Source: CBDCIS01 sp965217565 (GTDB lineage: Bacteria > Chloroflexota > Dehalococcoidia > Lucifugimonadales > CATOSD01). Taken from it: DNA of 64,000 bases. Numbering within the stretch: position 1 is the first letter of the stretch; every line of letters starts with the position of its first letter. Under the pieces are notes generated by a model. It was not told where the DNA came from. It saw only the letters and a list, made by a program, of their open reading frames with translations, and made no database searches. Of the stretch, positions 25,490 through 34,463 are shown one piece after another. The stretch spans positions 124,001 to 188,000 of the forward strand of contig CBDCIS010000010.1 of assembly GCA_965217565.1 (NCBI GenBank), written 5' to 3'. The position numbers and the translations under genes are program-made.

Positions 25490-27187
25490 ATGCGTTGGTC
25501 AAAGCTATTCGGAAAAACCCTTAGAGAAGACCCCGCCGAGGCGGAACTGGTCAGCCACCGGCTCATGCTCAAGGCGGGCATGATATACCAGGTCTCCTCC
25601 GGCATATACAGCTACCTGCCGCTGGCGTGGCGTTCGCTGCGCAAGATAGAGCAGATAATTCGCGAGGAGATCGACGCCGCGGGCGGCCAGGAGCTTCGTC
25701 TCTCCGTGCTCCAGCCGAGGGAGCTGTGGCAGGAATCGGGCCGCGACGAGGCCTACGGCCCGGACCTGTTCCGGCTGCAAGACCGGCGCGAGCGGCCCCT
25801 GGTCATGGCTCCCACGCACGAGGAGATTCTGACCAAGGCGGTGATGGCCAATGTTTACAGCTACCGCGACCTGCCGCTCATCCTCTACCAGATTCAGACC
25901 AAGTTCAGGGACGAACCCCGCCCCAGAGGGGGCCTCATACGTGTGCGCGAGTTCGACATGAAGGACGCCTACAGCTTCGACATAGACGAGGCGGGGCTGG
26001 ACGTGAGCTACCAGGCGATGGCGCAGGCGTACAAGAACATCTACGACCGCAGCGGCCTGTCCGCCATCATGGTGGAAGCGGACAGCGGCGCGATCGGCGG
26101 CAAGGACTCCCACGAGTTCATCCTGCTGGCGGACTCAGGCGAGGACACCATCATTCTGTGCGAGTCGTGCGGATACGCCGCCAACGCCGAGAAGGCCGCC
26201 TTCACCAAGCCCGATAGCCCCAGGGAGGACGAGCTCCCCCTGAAAGAGACGCACACGCCCGGTGTTAAGACCATCGAGGGGTTGGCGCAGATGCTGGACG
26301 TGCCGACAAGCAAGACGCTGAAGGCGGTGTTCTACGCCGCGGACGGCGAGGTGGTGTTCGTCGCCATCCGCGGCGACCTGGAAGTCAACGAGGTCAAGCT
26401 GCGAAACGCGCTGGGCGCGAACGAGCTACGGCTGGCGACTCCGGAGGAGGTGGAACGCGCCGGGCTGGTCGCCGGCTCCGCGTCACCCATCGGGCTGAGC
26501 GCCATCAGGGTCGTGGCCGACGACTCCATCGAAATCGGCTCCAACTTCGTAGTGGGCGCGAACCGTCAGGACTACCATCTGCGCAACGCCAACCACCCGC
26601 GCGACTTCCAGGCCGAGCTAATCACGGACATCGCCCTTGCCGAGGCGGGTCACGGCTGCCCCAACTGCGACTCGAAGCTGACGATCAGGCGGGGCATAGA
26701 GGTCGGCCACATCTTCAAGCTGGGGACACGATACAGCGAGGTCTTGGGAGCGTACTTCCCGGACCAGCAGGACGCCCAGCGTCCCATCATCATGGGCTGC
26801 TACGGCATCGGGGTGGGCCGCCTGCTGGCCGCCGCCATCGAGCAGAACCACGACGATAAGGGCATCGTCTTTCCGCTGCCCGTAGCGCCGTACCAGGTGG
26901 GCATGACGGCGCTGAACGTGGAGAACGCCGAGGTCGCCGAGGCCGCGGAGTCGCTCTACGAGGAGCTTCAGAGGGCGGGCGTGGAGACACTGTACGACGA
27001 CAGGCGGGAGTCCGCCGGGGTGAAGTTCAACGACGCCGACCTGCTCGGCCTGCCAGTTCGCCTGGTGGTGAGCGCGCGCAACCTGCGGCAGGGCGTGGTG
27101 GAAATCAAGCGCCGCTCGGAGTCCGACGCCGTGACCGTGCCCAGAGACGAGGTCGTTGGCAGGCTGAAGGAGATGCTATCGGCCTAG
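25490..27187 (+). CDS. proS: Prolyl-tRNA synthetase (bacterial type)
   Basis: ProS charges tRNA-Pro. The 565-residue class II enzyme shows motif 1 near the start (SGIYSYLPLAWRSLRKIE), motif 2 in FRDEPRPRGGLIRVREFDMKDAYSFD, the editing insertion domain between about 230 and 390 (TSKTLKAVFYAADGEVVFVAIRGD), motif 3 in MGCYGIGVGRLLAA, and an anticodon-binding domain at the end. Length and the INS domain identify the bacterial form. Its 3' end overlaps the convergent hydrolase gene by 12 bases. Confidence 0.97.
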   Translation: MRWSKLFGKTLREDPAEAELVSHRLMLKAGMIYQVSSGIYSYLPLAWRSLRKIEQIIREEIDAAGGQELRLSVLQPRELWQESGRDEAYGPDLFRLQDRRERPLVMAPTHEEILTKAVMANVYSYRDLPLILYQIQTKFRDEPRPRGGLIRVREFDMKDAYSFDIDEAGLDVSYQAMAQAYKNIYDRSGLSAIMVEADSGAIGGKDSHEFILLADSGEDTIILCESCGYAANAEKAAFTKPDSPREDELPLKETHTPGVKTIEGLAQMLDVPTSKTLKAVFYAADGEVVFVAIRGDLEVNEVKLRNALGANELRLATPEEVERAGLVAGSASPIGLSAIRVVADDSIEIGSNFVVGANRQDYHLRNANHPRDFQAELITDIALAEAGHGCPNCDSKLTIRRGIEVGHIFKLGTRYSEVLGAYFPDQQDAQRPIIMGCYGIGVGRLLAAAIEQNHDDKGIVFPLPVAPYQVGMTALNVENAEVAEAAESLYEELQRAGVETLYDDRRESAGVKFNDADLLGLPVRLVVSARNLRQGVVEIKRRSESDAVTVPRDEVVGRLKEMLSA

Positions 27188-28048
27188 CCGCGACTCGAAG
27201 TAGGTGGCTACCCTCGCCGCGTATTCGTCCGGGCACTCGTCCACCGCACATACGTGACCTGAGTCCTCTACCAGCCACAGGTCGCTGTCGGGGTGAGACG
27301 CCGCGTGTACGCGGACGCCGTGGTCAACGGGTATTCGCTCGTCTGAATCGCCATGCACGACCAGGATGGGATAGTTCACGCGGGCAACGGTCTTGAGGGG
27401 GGCAATCTCGCCCACGCGAATGCCGTAGAGCAGCCTTGCCACCAGCGCCATGCCCGGCACGAAGATGGGCACGACCCAGCGGGGGAATATGGTCACGGCG
27501 GCGGTCTCCTGGGCGATCAGTTCCAGGGCGTCGGCGTAAGGGCTGTCTGCCACCACCGCGCGGATTCGCGGCTCCTCCGCAGCCGCCAGCAGCGCCGCCA
27601 CCGCGCCCATCGAGAAGCCGAGCACGCCAATTCTGTCCGGCCGCGCCCCGCGCTTCACCAGGTAATCGAACGCGCCCAGCAGGTCGTGCCGCTCAAAGTA
27701 TCCCCCGGAGATACTGTCTCCGTCTGAGCGACCATGGCTTCGCAGGTCAAAGGCAAGGATGCCGAATCCGCGCGCCGCGAGCAGGGGCGCGATGTCGAGG
27801 CCCTCTTCGCGGTTCGAGTTGTGGCCGTGCACGAAGATGATGGTAGGCTTCCCGCGCTGGCCTTCGATGAACCAACCCCTCAGAGTAAGACCGCCAGTTC
27901 GCGGGGAGAACTCCACGTCTTCGTACTCGAGGCCGTGGGACGCGGGCGTGGTCTCCAGCGGCCTGCGCGTTGCCCTGGTCACGCCGGACGCCATCAGGTA
28001 GGAGACGGCGGCGTAGGCGATCGCGGCGGCGGCCAAGGCTAGACGCAT
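27176..28048 (-). CDS. Alpha/beta hydrolase with N-terminal membrane anchor
   Basis: The protein begins with a hydrophobic segment (LALAAAAIAYAAVSYLMASG) that should anchor it in the membrane or act as a signal. The hydrolase core has IFVHGHNSNREEG, DLRSHGRSDGD, the nucleophile elbow LGFSMGAVAAL and VHGDSDERIPVDHG with a final SGHVCAVDE (catalytic His). It resembles the FrsA/BAAT-like serine hydrolases (YqkD type). The substrate is unknown. Confidence 0.85.
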   Translation of the reverse strand: MRLALAAAAIAYAAVSYLMASGVTRATRRPLETTPASHGLEYEDVEFSPRTGGLTLRGWFIEGQRGKPTIIFVHGHNSNREEGLDIAPLLAARGFGILAFDLRSHGRSDGDSISGGYFERHDLLGAFDYLVKRGARPDRIGVLGFSMGAVAALLAAAEEPRIRAVVADSPYADALELIAQETAAVTIFPRWVVPIFVPGMALVARLLYGIRVGEIAPLKTVARVNYPILVVHGDSDERIPVDHGVRVHAASHPDSDLWLVEDSGHVCAVDECPDEYAARVATYFESRLGR

Positions 28049-28068
28049 ATCATCTCTTGATTAGAGCC

Positions 28069-29226
28069 TTATCCCGCCGGTGAGAATGGGTTGTGCTTTT
28101 CTCCCAGCGACTTGACCTCGGCAAGGGCGTTGGGAACCTGCTTGACTATGGCCTGGCTGATTTCGACGACACTCACGTTCTTGGTGGCACTGTTGACGAG
28201 AATGCCAGCAGTGAGACCGGCCAGTAATGCCGCGCCCGCCGGGCCGCCGGCGACTCCAACAACCGATATAGCCGCAATGGTTGTTCCCGCGCCAATGGCG
28301 CCCCTGAATTGACCATCCACCAACTCAGCATATTCGCCAGTTTGATGGGCCTTGTGAAATGCCTTGCCAAGGGCGACGACTGTTACAATCAACAGCAATG
28401 GGTTCGCGCTGAAGGCGGCGGACAAACCCATGCCGCCAACCAGTTTGCCAAAAGTCTCAGTGTCAGCACGGTTCCAACTGAAGGCAAGTGCGACGACGCC
28501 AATTGCTCCGCCAAGCAAGTCGGCGGCATCGTAGGTGTTTAGGTCGTAAAACCAGGATTTGGGTATATGGAAGTTTGATTCCAGAGTACCGGCTACTTGG
28601 TCAAAGGTTTCCTTGTTCCAGTTAGCCAGAGGAAGACCCATTGGCGTTGTTCCATCTCTAAACAGGCCCTGAAGCGTCCCCATGGCTTCCTGAAGAATAC
28701 TATCATCAGGCGACGCATGATGGGATGCTCTGAAGGCTCCGGCGATTGTGTGACCTCCGTCAAACAGACGGTGGTAAGCGCCTCCTACGTGTGTTGCCAA
28801 ATACTCGGCATCCATCGCTTTGTCAAAGATGGTTGCAGTTCCCTTGACCTCATTTTGCAGGAAGAGGTCCAGGTCGTTTGAGAGGTTGCTGGCTAGCAGC
28901 CCTTGAGCAATCACTAGCTGCTCACCCACTATCGACGCAGTATCAGCGATGGCCTTCTTGGATCCGGCCAGCGCTTGCTTAATCGTCGCAATCGTCTTAT
29001 CCGACGCTATCCAGGAATCGGCGGGCGCTCGCTTCGCAGTCTTGATAGTCTTGTCCAACGCCTTCCTGGAAACATCTTGAGCGGACCCTGCAACTGACGA
29101 CGCCACCTCCGTAGTCTTCTTTGGAGCGGCCTTTGAACCTTTGGCCACAGTCGAATAGGTTGTATCGACGGCCTTACCGCCGACCTTCCGCACCTTACCT
29201 AGAGTTGAACGGACCTTGTCTTTCAA
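28069..29226 (-). CDS. Unknown protein with Lys/Ala-rich N-terminus and glycine-rich hydrophobic C-terminus
   Basis: The start is TTG at 29226 with AAGGAG upstream. The first 90 residues are rich in Lys, Ala, Ser and Thr and look disordered or helical (AAPKKTTEVASSVAG). The middle is soluble (residues about 90-210). The last 150 residues contain three hydrophobic, glycine-rich stretches (LLGGAIGVVALAFSW, LLLIVTVVALGKAF, GAGTTIAAISVVGVAGGPAGAALLAGLTAG, given in pieces). I recognise no family. The C-terminal part could be membrane-inserting. Confidence 0.6.
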   Translation of the reverse strand: MKDKVRSTLGKVRKVGGKAVDTTYSTVAKGSKAAPKKTTEVASSVAGSAQDVSRKALDKTIKTAKRAPADSWIASDKTIATIKQALAGSKKAIADTASIVGEQLVIAQGLLASNLSNDLDLFLQNEVKGTATIFDKAMDAEYLATHVGGAYHRLFDGGHTIAGAFRASHHASPDDSILQEAMGTLQGLFRDGTTPMGLPLANWNKETFDQVAGTLESNFHIPKSWFYDLNTYDAADLLGGAIGVVALAFSWNRADTETFGKLVGGMGLSAAFSANPLLLIVTVVALGKAFHKAHQTGEYAELVDGQFRGAIGAGTTIAAISVVGVAGGPAGAALLAGLTAGILVNSATKNVSVVEISQAIVKQVPNALAEVKSLGEKHNPFSPAG

Positions 29227-29282
29227 TCCCTGCTCCTTAGAACGGAGTGATAGTTCACCCCCGGGACGGCCCTGCCACCCCC

Positions 29283-30263
29283 CTACATGCTCAGCACCAC
29301 TTTGACCATGTTGTCCTTTCGGTTCTCATACGAGTCGTAGGCGTTGCCTACATCTTCGAAGCTCATGCGGTGGGTTATCATCTCGGCGGGGTCCCACCAG
29401 CCACGTTCTCTGAGTGCGACCATGTTGTTGATGTGCGAGATGGGGTCTCCACTGCGCGCGCCCGTCGTGGGGACGATGGTGGGCGCGTTCTGCATGAGCC
29501 AGTGGGTATCCAGCGGCGTCCTCGCGCCCTCGGCGGCGTTCTCCTGGATGCCGAACACGATGACCCGGCCGAACTGTCTCACCAGTCTTATGACGTTGTT
29601 AAGCGCGTCCGGGTAGCCCGCTGCCTCAACCGAGATGTCCGGCATCTGGCCGCCTGTAATCTCCGCGACCGCCTCATCCAGATTTTCCTTGCTTGGGTTG
29701 ATGGTGTGAGTCGCGCCGAATCGTTTGGAGTACTCGAGGCGATAGTCGAACAGGTCGCAGGCTATCACTTGTCGCGCTCCCGCGCGGGCGCATATCGCCG
29801 TGAACGACAGCCCGATTGCGCCCTGTCCAATCACCAGAATCCGCTTGCCGAGGATGGTTCCCATCTGCTGGCATGAGTAGAGCACGGTCCCCGACGGCTG
29901 GCACATGACCCACTCTGTCAGGTCACCCTCGGCGGGGAGCGCGGCCATGCGGTCCGGGTCGCCGGAGATGTACTCCACCAGCCCGCCTGTGCCGGCTGCT
30001 CCGGGCAGCACGATGACCCGCTGGCCCACCTGGAACTTGTCTGAGCGGCTCTCCACGATAGTCCCGGCGCACTCATGGCATGGCCCACCGACCCTCATCG
30101 GGTACTCCTCCTCAGGGTGAACGGGGCCGTAGGCGTGCCTGATGTCGCTGCCGCATATGGACCAGCGTTCCAGCTTGACAAGGCACTCCCCGTCGTTGAC
30201 TACGGGCATATCCACGTCCAGAATCTCGAACTGCTTTGGGGCGCTGATTCGCGCTGCTTTCAT
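29283..30263 (-). CDS. Zinc-type alcohol dehydrogenase (MDR family)
   Basis: The 326-residue MDR enzyme starts MKAARISAPKQFEILD. The catalytic-zinc motif is CGSDIRHAYGP, followed by GGPCHECAGTIVE; the Rossmann signature is VIGQGAIGLSF. The four-cysteine structural-zinc loop is absent. ATG 30263 was chosen because the extra upstream frame overlaps the divergent promoter region. A Thr or threonine-like dehydrogenase role is possible, but the substrate is not clear. It is divergent from the MBL-fold gene, with 128 bases between the starts. Confidence 0.85.
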   Translation of the reverse strand: MKAARISAPKQFEILDVDMPVVNDGECLVKLERWSICGSDIRHAYGPVHPEEEYPMRVGGPCHECAGTIVESRSDKFQVGQRVIVLPGAAGTGGLVEYISGDPDRMAALPAEGDLTEWVMCQPSGTVLYSCQQMGTILGKRILVIGQGAIGLSFTAICARAGARQVIACDLFDYRLEYSKRFGATHTINPSKENLDEAVAEITGGQMPDISVEAAGYPDALNNVIRLVRQFGRVIVFGIQENAAEGARTPLDTHWLMQNAPTIVPTTGARSGDPISHINNMVALRERGWWDPAEMITHRMSFEDVGNAYDSYENRKDNMVKVVLSM

Positions 30264-30391
30264 CTGCTTACTCTCCCATCTGTTTCCAGTTAATCGCTCG
30301 CTCGCCCCTTTATATCCCATGAAACGCCTAATCGCAAGCCTCACGCGTGCGGCGTGGTAAGATAGGGACCTACGACAGAAAGGCGGCGACA

Positions 30392-31378
30392 ATGTTGAAC
30401 ATACCTCTCGAACCCATCGATTCGGTTACGATAACGACGCTGGTCGATAACATGTCGGACATGCTTCTGCAGGATCAGGGTTCCGCGAAGCGGCCCTCGA
30501 TGAACGACCCCAATGCGCCCAGGGTTGCGGCGCGGTTCTTCGAGAGCGGCGAGGCGGTGGACGCGCTGCGCGCGGAGCATGGCTTCTCCGCGCTCGTATG
30601 CGTGACGAAGGGCGAGAGCGTCCGGCGGACGCTGTTCGACACCGGCCTGACGCCGGACGGCATGGTTCAGAACATGCGCCGCCTGAGCCTTTCCCCGAAG
30701 GACATAGAGGCCATCGTGCTGAGCCACGGTCACTTCGACCACACGACCGGCCTCAACGGCCTGGTCAGCGAGTTGGGCGGCAGCGTTAACATGCCGGTGA
30801 TGATTCACCCCGAGTTCTGGAGCCGCCGCCGCATCGCCATTCCGGGCCGCGAGCCCAGGGAGATGCCCTCGACGAGCAAGCCGGCGTTGCTGGGCGCAGG
30901 CTTCGAGGTCATCGAGGAGCGGCAGCCTTCGTTTGTTCTGGACGGCTCGCTACTGGTCACGGGAGAGGTTGACCGCACAACGGAGTTCGAGAGCGGATTC
31001 GCCAATCACCAGTCGTTTCGCGGCGGCGGGTGGCAGCCGGACCCTCTCATCCTGGACGACCAGGCGTTGGTGATGAACGTCCGAGACAAAGGGCTGGTCG
31101 TGCTGACGGGGTGCGGGCACGCCGGCATAGTGAACATCGTGCGCTACGCCCGGAGGCTAACCGGCGTGGAGCGGGTTTACGCGGTCATAGGCGGCTTCCA
31201 CCTGAACGGGCCGCTGTTCGAGCCAATCATCGCGGACACGTGCGAGGCGCTGGCAACGCTGGCGCCGGAGGTCGTCGTGCCGGCTCACTGCACGGGCTGG
31301 CGCGCCGTGCACGCGCTCGCGGCAGCGTTCCCGGACGCCTTCATCCAGAACAGCGTCGGGACGCGGTTCAAGCTTTAG
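30392..31378 (+). CDS. MBL-fold metallohydrolase
   Basis: The metallo-beta-lactamase motif SHGHFDHTTGL (HxHxDH) lies near residue 110; later ligands are in LTGCGHAGIVN and VVPAHCTGW. The overall layout, including DNMSDMLL at the start and the GCGHAG motif, resembles the subgroup annotated as dihydropterin-beta-ribofuranosylaminobenzene phosphate synthase-like proteins, whose real functions vary. The start ATG 30392 has AAAGGCGG upstream. Confidence 0.87.
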   Translation: MLNIPLEPIDSVTITTLVDNMSDMLLQDQGSAKRPSMNDPNAPRVAARFFESGEAVDALRAEHGFSALVCVTKGESVRRTLFDTGLTPDGMVQNMRRLSLSPKDIEAIVLSHGHFDHTTGLNGLVSELGGSVNMPVMIHPEFWSRRRIAIPGREPREMPSTSKPALLGAGFEVIEERQPSFVLDGSLLVTGEVDRTTEFESGFANHQSFRGGGWQPDPLILDDQALVMNVRDKGLVVLTGCGHAGIVNIVRYARRLTGVERVYAVIGGFHLNGPLFEPIIADTCEALATLAPEVVVPAHCTGWRAVHALAAAFPDAFIQNSVGTRFKL

Positions 31379-31566
31379 GGGGATTGTCCGCCTTGTTCAT
31401 ATGGCGGCGTGGGACGCAGTAGGGGCAAATTCCTTGTGGTTGCCCCCGTTGTGCATACGGTGGCGTGGCGCCCACAAGGGACGCCCCTGAGTAAATGATA
31501 TTTTCGCGCAGAATGTGTATCATAGGCACAACTCGCGGGCATAGACGCTAATTCAGGAGGTCTCGA
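31379..31566. repeat. Intergenic inverted-repeat element (GTAGGGGCAA family)
   Basis: Within this gap, GGGGCAA (31422-31428) pairs with TTGCCCC (31440-31446), and a second diverged, inverted copy (CCACAAGGGACGCCCCT) follows near 31472-31488. Related sequences occur near 14326 and 62258. It looks like a small dispersed, possibly MITE-like, repeat. Confidence 0.5.
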
Positions 31567-31932
31567 ATGAAGGTCATCGGAAAGGGAGCGGGGCCTGAAG
31601 AGGACCGCTCAGACGCGCCCATATTCTTTGGCGGCAAGGTAACCGGCCAGCCCATCGTTGGCGGCGGCGACAGTTCGTACTTCAACTTCAACATGGTCAG
31701 CTTCGCGGCCGGAGCCAGGAACAAGTTTCACACGCACACGAGCGACCAGATTCTGTACGTTACCGGAGGCACCGGCATCGTGGCAACGGAGAGCCAGGAG
31801 GTTCAGGTGACGGAGGGCGACACCGCGCTGATTCCGGCGGGCGAGAAGCACTGGCACGGGGCGACCGCAAGCTCCGACTTCGCCCACATCTCGTTGACCG
31901 CGCCCGGCAGCGAGACCGAGGTGTTCGACTAA
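31567..31932 (+). CDS. Cupin domain protein
   Basis: A 121-residue single-domain cupin. Motif 1 is FHTHTSDQILYVTGG (His-x-His and downstream Gln/Glu position) and motif 2 is PAGEKHWHGA. This set of His residues should bind one metal ion. A GGAGG ribosome-binding site is 5-10 bases upstream. Its TAA stop codon (31930-31932) is also the left target-site copy of the IS5-family element, so the element inserted at the very end without changing the protein. Confidence 0.88.
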   Translation: MKVIGKGAGPEEDRSDAPIFFGGKVTGQPIVGGGDSSYFNFNMVSFAAGARNKFHTHTSDQILYVTGGTGIVATESQEVQVTEGDTALIPAGEKHWHGATASSDFAHISLTAPGSETEVFD

Positions 31933-32858
31933 GAGCCTATCCGATAACCTTGATTGTCCTTGGTGGGTATCTGAGACTTTGGATAAACTTTCTCCATTCT
32001 ACTTGAGTGGAGGAAAGACATGTCGAAGATCGATCATGATGGTGTAGGCGATGATTGGCGGATTCCCGATGCTCTGTGGGAGAGGATTGAGCCGATATTG
32101 CCTGCCGAGACGGCGGGTCCGAAGGGCGGGAGGCCGTGGAAACCTGCTCGAGAGTGTATGGATGGAATCTTCTACGTGCTGCGGACCGGCTGCCAGTGGA
32201 AAGCGTTGCCTCGCACGTTCGGTGCTCCGAGCACTGTCCATGACCGATTCCAGCGTTGGCGAGTCGCCGGAGTCTTCGAGGAGTTGTGGGAGCGAGGGTT
32301 GTCTGAATACGACGAGGTGCAAGGGATAGATTGGCAGTGGCAGGCAATGGATGGAGCCATGACAAAGGCTCCGCTCGGGGGGTGAGGGCACTGGCCCGAA
32401 CCCTACAGACCGGGGTAAGAAGGGTACCAAACGCAGCCTGTTGACAGAGGGGAACGGTATTCCCATAGGGGTGTGTGTGGACGGAGCCAACCGCCACGAC
32501 ATGAAGATGGTTGAGCCGACATTCGAATCTATGGTGGCGGAACGTCCGGTTCCCCGACCCGGACAACCTCAGCATCTGTGTCTGGACAAGGGCTATGACT
32601 TTGCTGAAGTCGAGCAGTTGGTGGCTCGGTACGGATACACAGCCCACATCCGCAGCCGAGGCCAGGAGCGGAAGGAACAACAGACCCTTCCAGGTTACCG
32701 CGCCCGCCGTTGGGTGGTCGAGCGCAGCCATAGCTGGCTGAATCGGTTCAGACGGCTGCTCATCCGTTGGGAGAAGCGTTTGGACAACTATCTTGCTATG
32801 CTCCACTTTGCCTGTGCCTGGATAACATATCGCGCTGCCGGAGTTGTCGGATAGGCTC
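31933..32858 (+). mobile_element. IS5-family insertion sequence (second, different copy)
   Basis: A 926-base element bounded by 16-bp inverted repeats with one mismatch (GAGCCTATCCGATAAC left; complement of GAGCCTATCCGACAAC right). It is flanked by a TAA direct repeat (31930-31932 and 32859-32861), the TNA duplication of this group. It is not the same species as the element at 22959: repeats and transposase differ. Confidence 0.93.
32020..32854 (+). CDS. IS5-family transposase in two frames
   Basis: OrfA (32020-32385) starts with a DUF4096-like domain (IPDALWERIEPILP, GGRPWKPARECMDGIFYVLRTG) and ends at TGA just after a G6 run (32377-32382). The DDE domain continues in the +1 frame (GEGTGPNPTDRGKKGTKRS, then GVCVDGANRHDMKM, LCLDKGYD, WVVERSHSWLNRFR) to TAG 32854 inside the right inverted repeat. 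No other defect is seen, so frameshifting at the G6 run could produce a full transposase. Confidence 0.85.
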
Positions 32859-32934
32859 TAACACCGTGTCCGGCTAGTGGTTCAACACGTCGGCCACCCA
32901 CCCCCTACCGTTGTACGGGCGGGGGAATCGGGCG

Positions 32935-34362
32935 TTACGACACCTGCGGCCTGTCCTGAATCCAGGGCTTGGCGCGCTCGAAGGCCGCCGACGCCGCTAT
33001 CACTGTCTCCTCTCCGCCTCTCCGTCCGACGATGTGCAGTCCGATCGGGAGTCCGTCGGAGGAGAAGCCGCAGGGGACGCTTGCGGCGGCGTTGCCAATC
33101 ACGTTTATCGGGTGCGTAAAGGGCATGAAGGCGAAGGCCGGGTTGGGTTCCGCCTTCATGCCGGCGATGACCTCTGGGTACTGCTTTACGGGGAACGCCG
33201 GCACGGCCATCGTGGGCGACAGGAGCAGATCGAAGTCGTCGAATTGCTCCGCGAACTGCGCCACCATGCGGTCCCTCGCACCCACAGCGCGGCTGTAGTC
33301 CGCGCCGCTCACCTTAGCCCCCGCCTCGATAGCGTCGCGGGCGTACCAGGTCAGCAGTTCGGACTGGTCTTCGAGCAGGTGTCCCTGGGTTGCGTAGGCG
33401 TTCGTGGCAAAGAGCGTCCACCAGGTCTCGAACGGCGACTCAAGCGCGAGATTCGACTCCTCGACGACGCATCCGAGCTCGGTGAAGAGCTGGGCCGCCT
33501 TCTCGCAGATGGCCGCCACCTCCGGATCGACGGCGGCATAGCCGAAGTCCATGCTCCAGCCGATGCGAAGGCCGGATACGTCCCTCTCCACGGCGGCAAC
33601 GAAGTCGGGCACAGGCTCACGGAGCGAGTTGGCGTCTCTGGCATCGTAACCGGCAAGCGCCTTCAGCAGAATTGCGGAGTCGCGGACGGTGCGGGACATC
33701 GGTCCCTGCTGGCTGGTGTAGTTGGCGAGGGGCGCGGCGGGAACGCCGCTGTAACTCGAAACCCTGCCCTGAGTCGGCTTTATGCCGTAGATGCCGCAGA
33801 AGCTGGCGGGTATCCTGATGGAGCCTCCGCCGTCGCCACCCGTCGCTATCGAGCACAGGCCTGCGGTGACCGCGGCTCCGGCGCCTCCGCTGGAAGCGCC
33901 GGAGGTGCGCTCGGGATTCCAGGGGTTGCGGCAGTCGTCGCCCAGCAGGTTTTCGTTCGCGCCCAGGAGCCCGAACTCGGGCGTGTTGGTCTTGCCCAGA
34001 ATGATCGCGCCCGACTGGCGCACCCGCTCCACCACCGCGGAGTCGGCGTCCGGGACGCGGTCTTTGTACGCCAGCGAGCCGCCCGTCGTGCGTATGCCCC
34101 TGGTCATCTGGAGATCCTTGATGCCGATGGGGACGCCGTGCAGCGGGCCAAGCGCATCCCCTCGCGCGACGGCCTGCTCGGCCGCCCCGGCCGCATCCAA
34201 CGCCTCATCTTTGGTGAGCGTGAGGTAGGAGTTCAGCCGTGAATCCAACTTTTCGATCCGGTCGAAGTAGAGTTGGGTCACCTCGACGGGCGACACCTGC
34301 TTGCTGGCGATAAGCTCCGCAAGCTCGTAGGTGGGAGCAAAGGCGAGTTCGTTGTCAACCAT
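32935..34362 (-). CDS. Amidase-signature enzyme
   Basis: 475 residues with the Lys of GVPIGIKDLQ, the cis-Ser in GASSGGAGAAVTAG and the nucleophile Ser in GGDGGGSIRIPASFCG. The C-terminal half (AFMPFTHPINVIGNAAASVPCGF) matches general amidases rather than GatA. It lacks a GatC partner and stands between an IS and a SulP transporter. The substrate is unknown; aryl or alkyl amides are possible. Confidence 0.87.
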   Translation of the reverse strand: MVDNELAFAPTYELAELIASKQVSPVEVTQLYFDRIEKLDSRLNSYLTLTKDEALDAAGAAEQAVARGDALGPLHGVPIGIKDLQMTRGIRTTGGSLAYKDRVPDADSAVVERVRQSGAIILGKTNTPEFGLLGANENLLGDDCRNPWNPERTSGASSGGAGAAVTAGLCSIATGGDGGGSIRIPASFCGIYGIKPTQGRVSSYSGVPAAPLANYTSQQGPMSRTVRDSAILLKALAGYDARDANSLREPVPDFVAAVERDVSGLRIGWSMDFGYAAVDPEVAAICEKAAQLFTELGCVVEESNLALESPFETWWTLFATNAYATQGHLLEDQSELLTWYARDAIEAGAKVSGADYSRAVGARDRMVAQFAEQFDDFDLLLSPTMAVPAFPVKQYPEVIAGMKAEPNPAFAFMPFTHPINVIGNAAASVPCGFSSDGLPIGLHIVGRRGGEETVIAASAAFERAKPWIQDRPQVS

Positions 34363-34463
34363 GATTTCTCCTCCTGTGGTCTCTTGTCCTTTCCGACAGG
34401 GCTTGGCCTATGCTATGAAGTCCTCGGCAGGCTGTCAAGGAACGTCCAAAGCGGCGATGCCAT

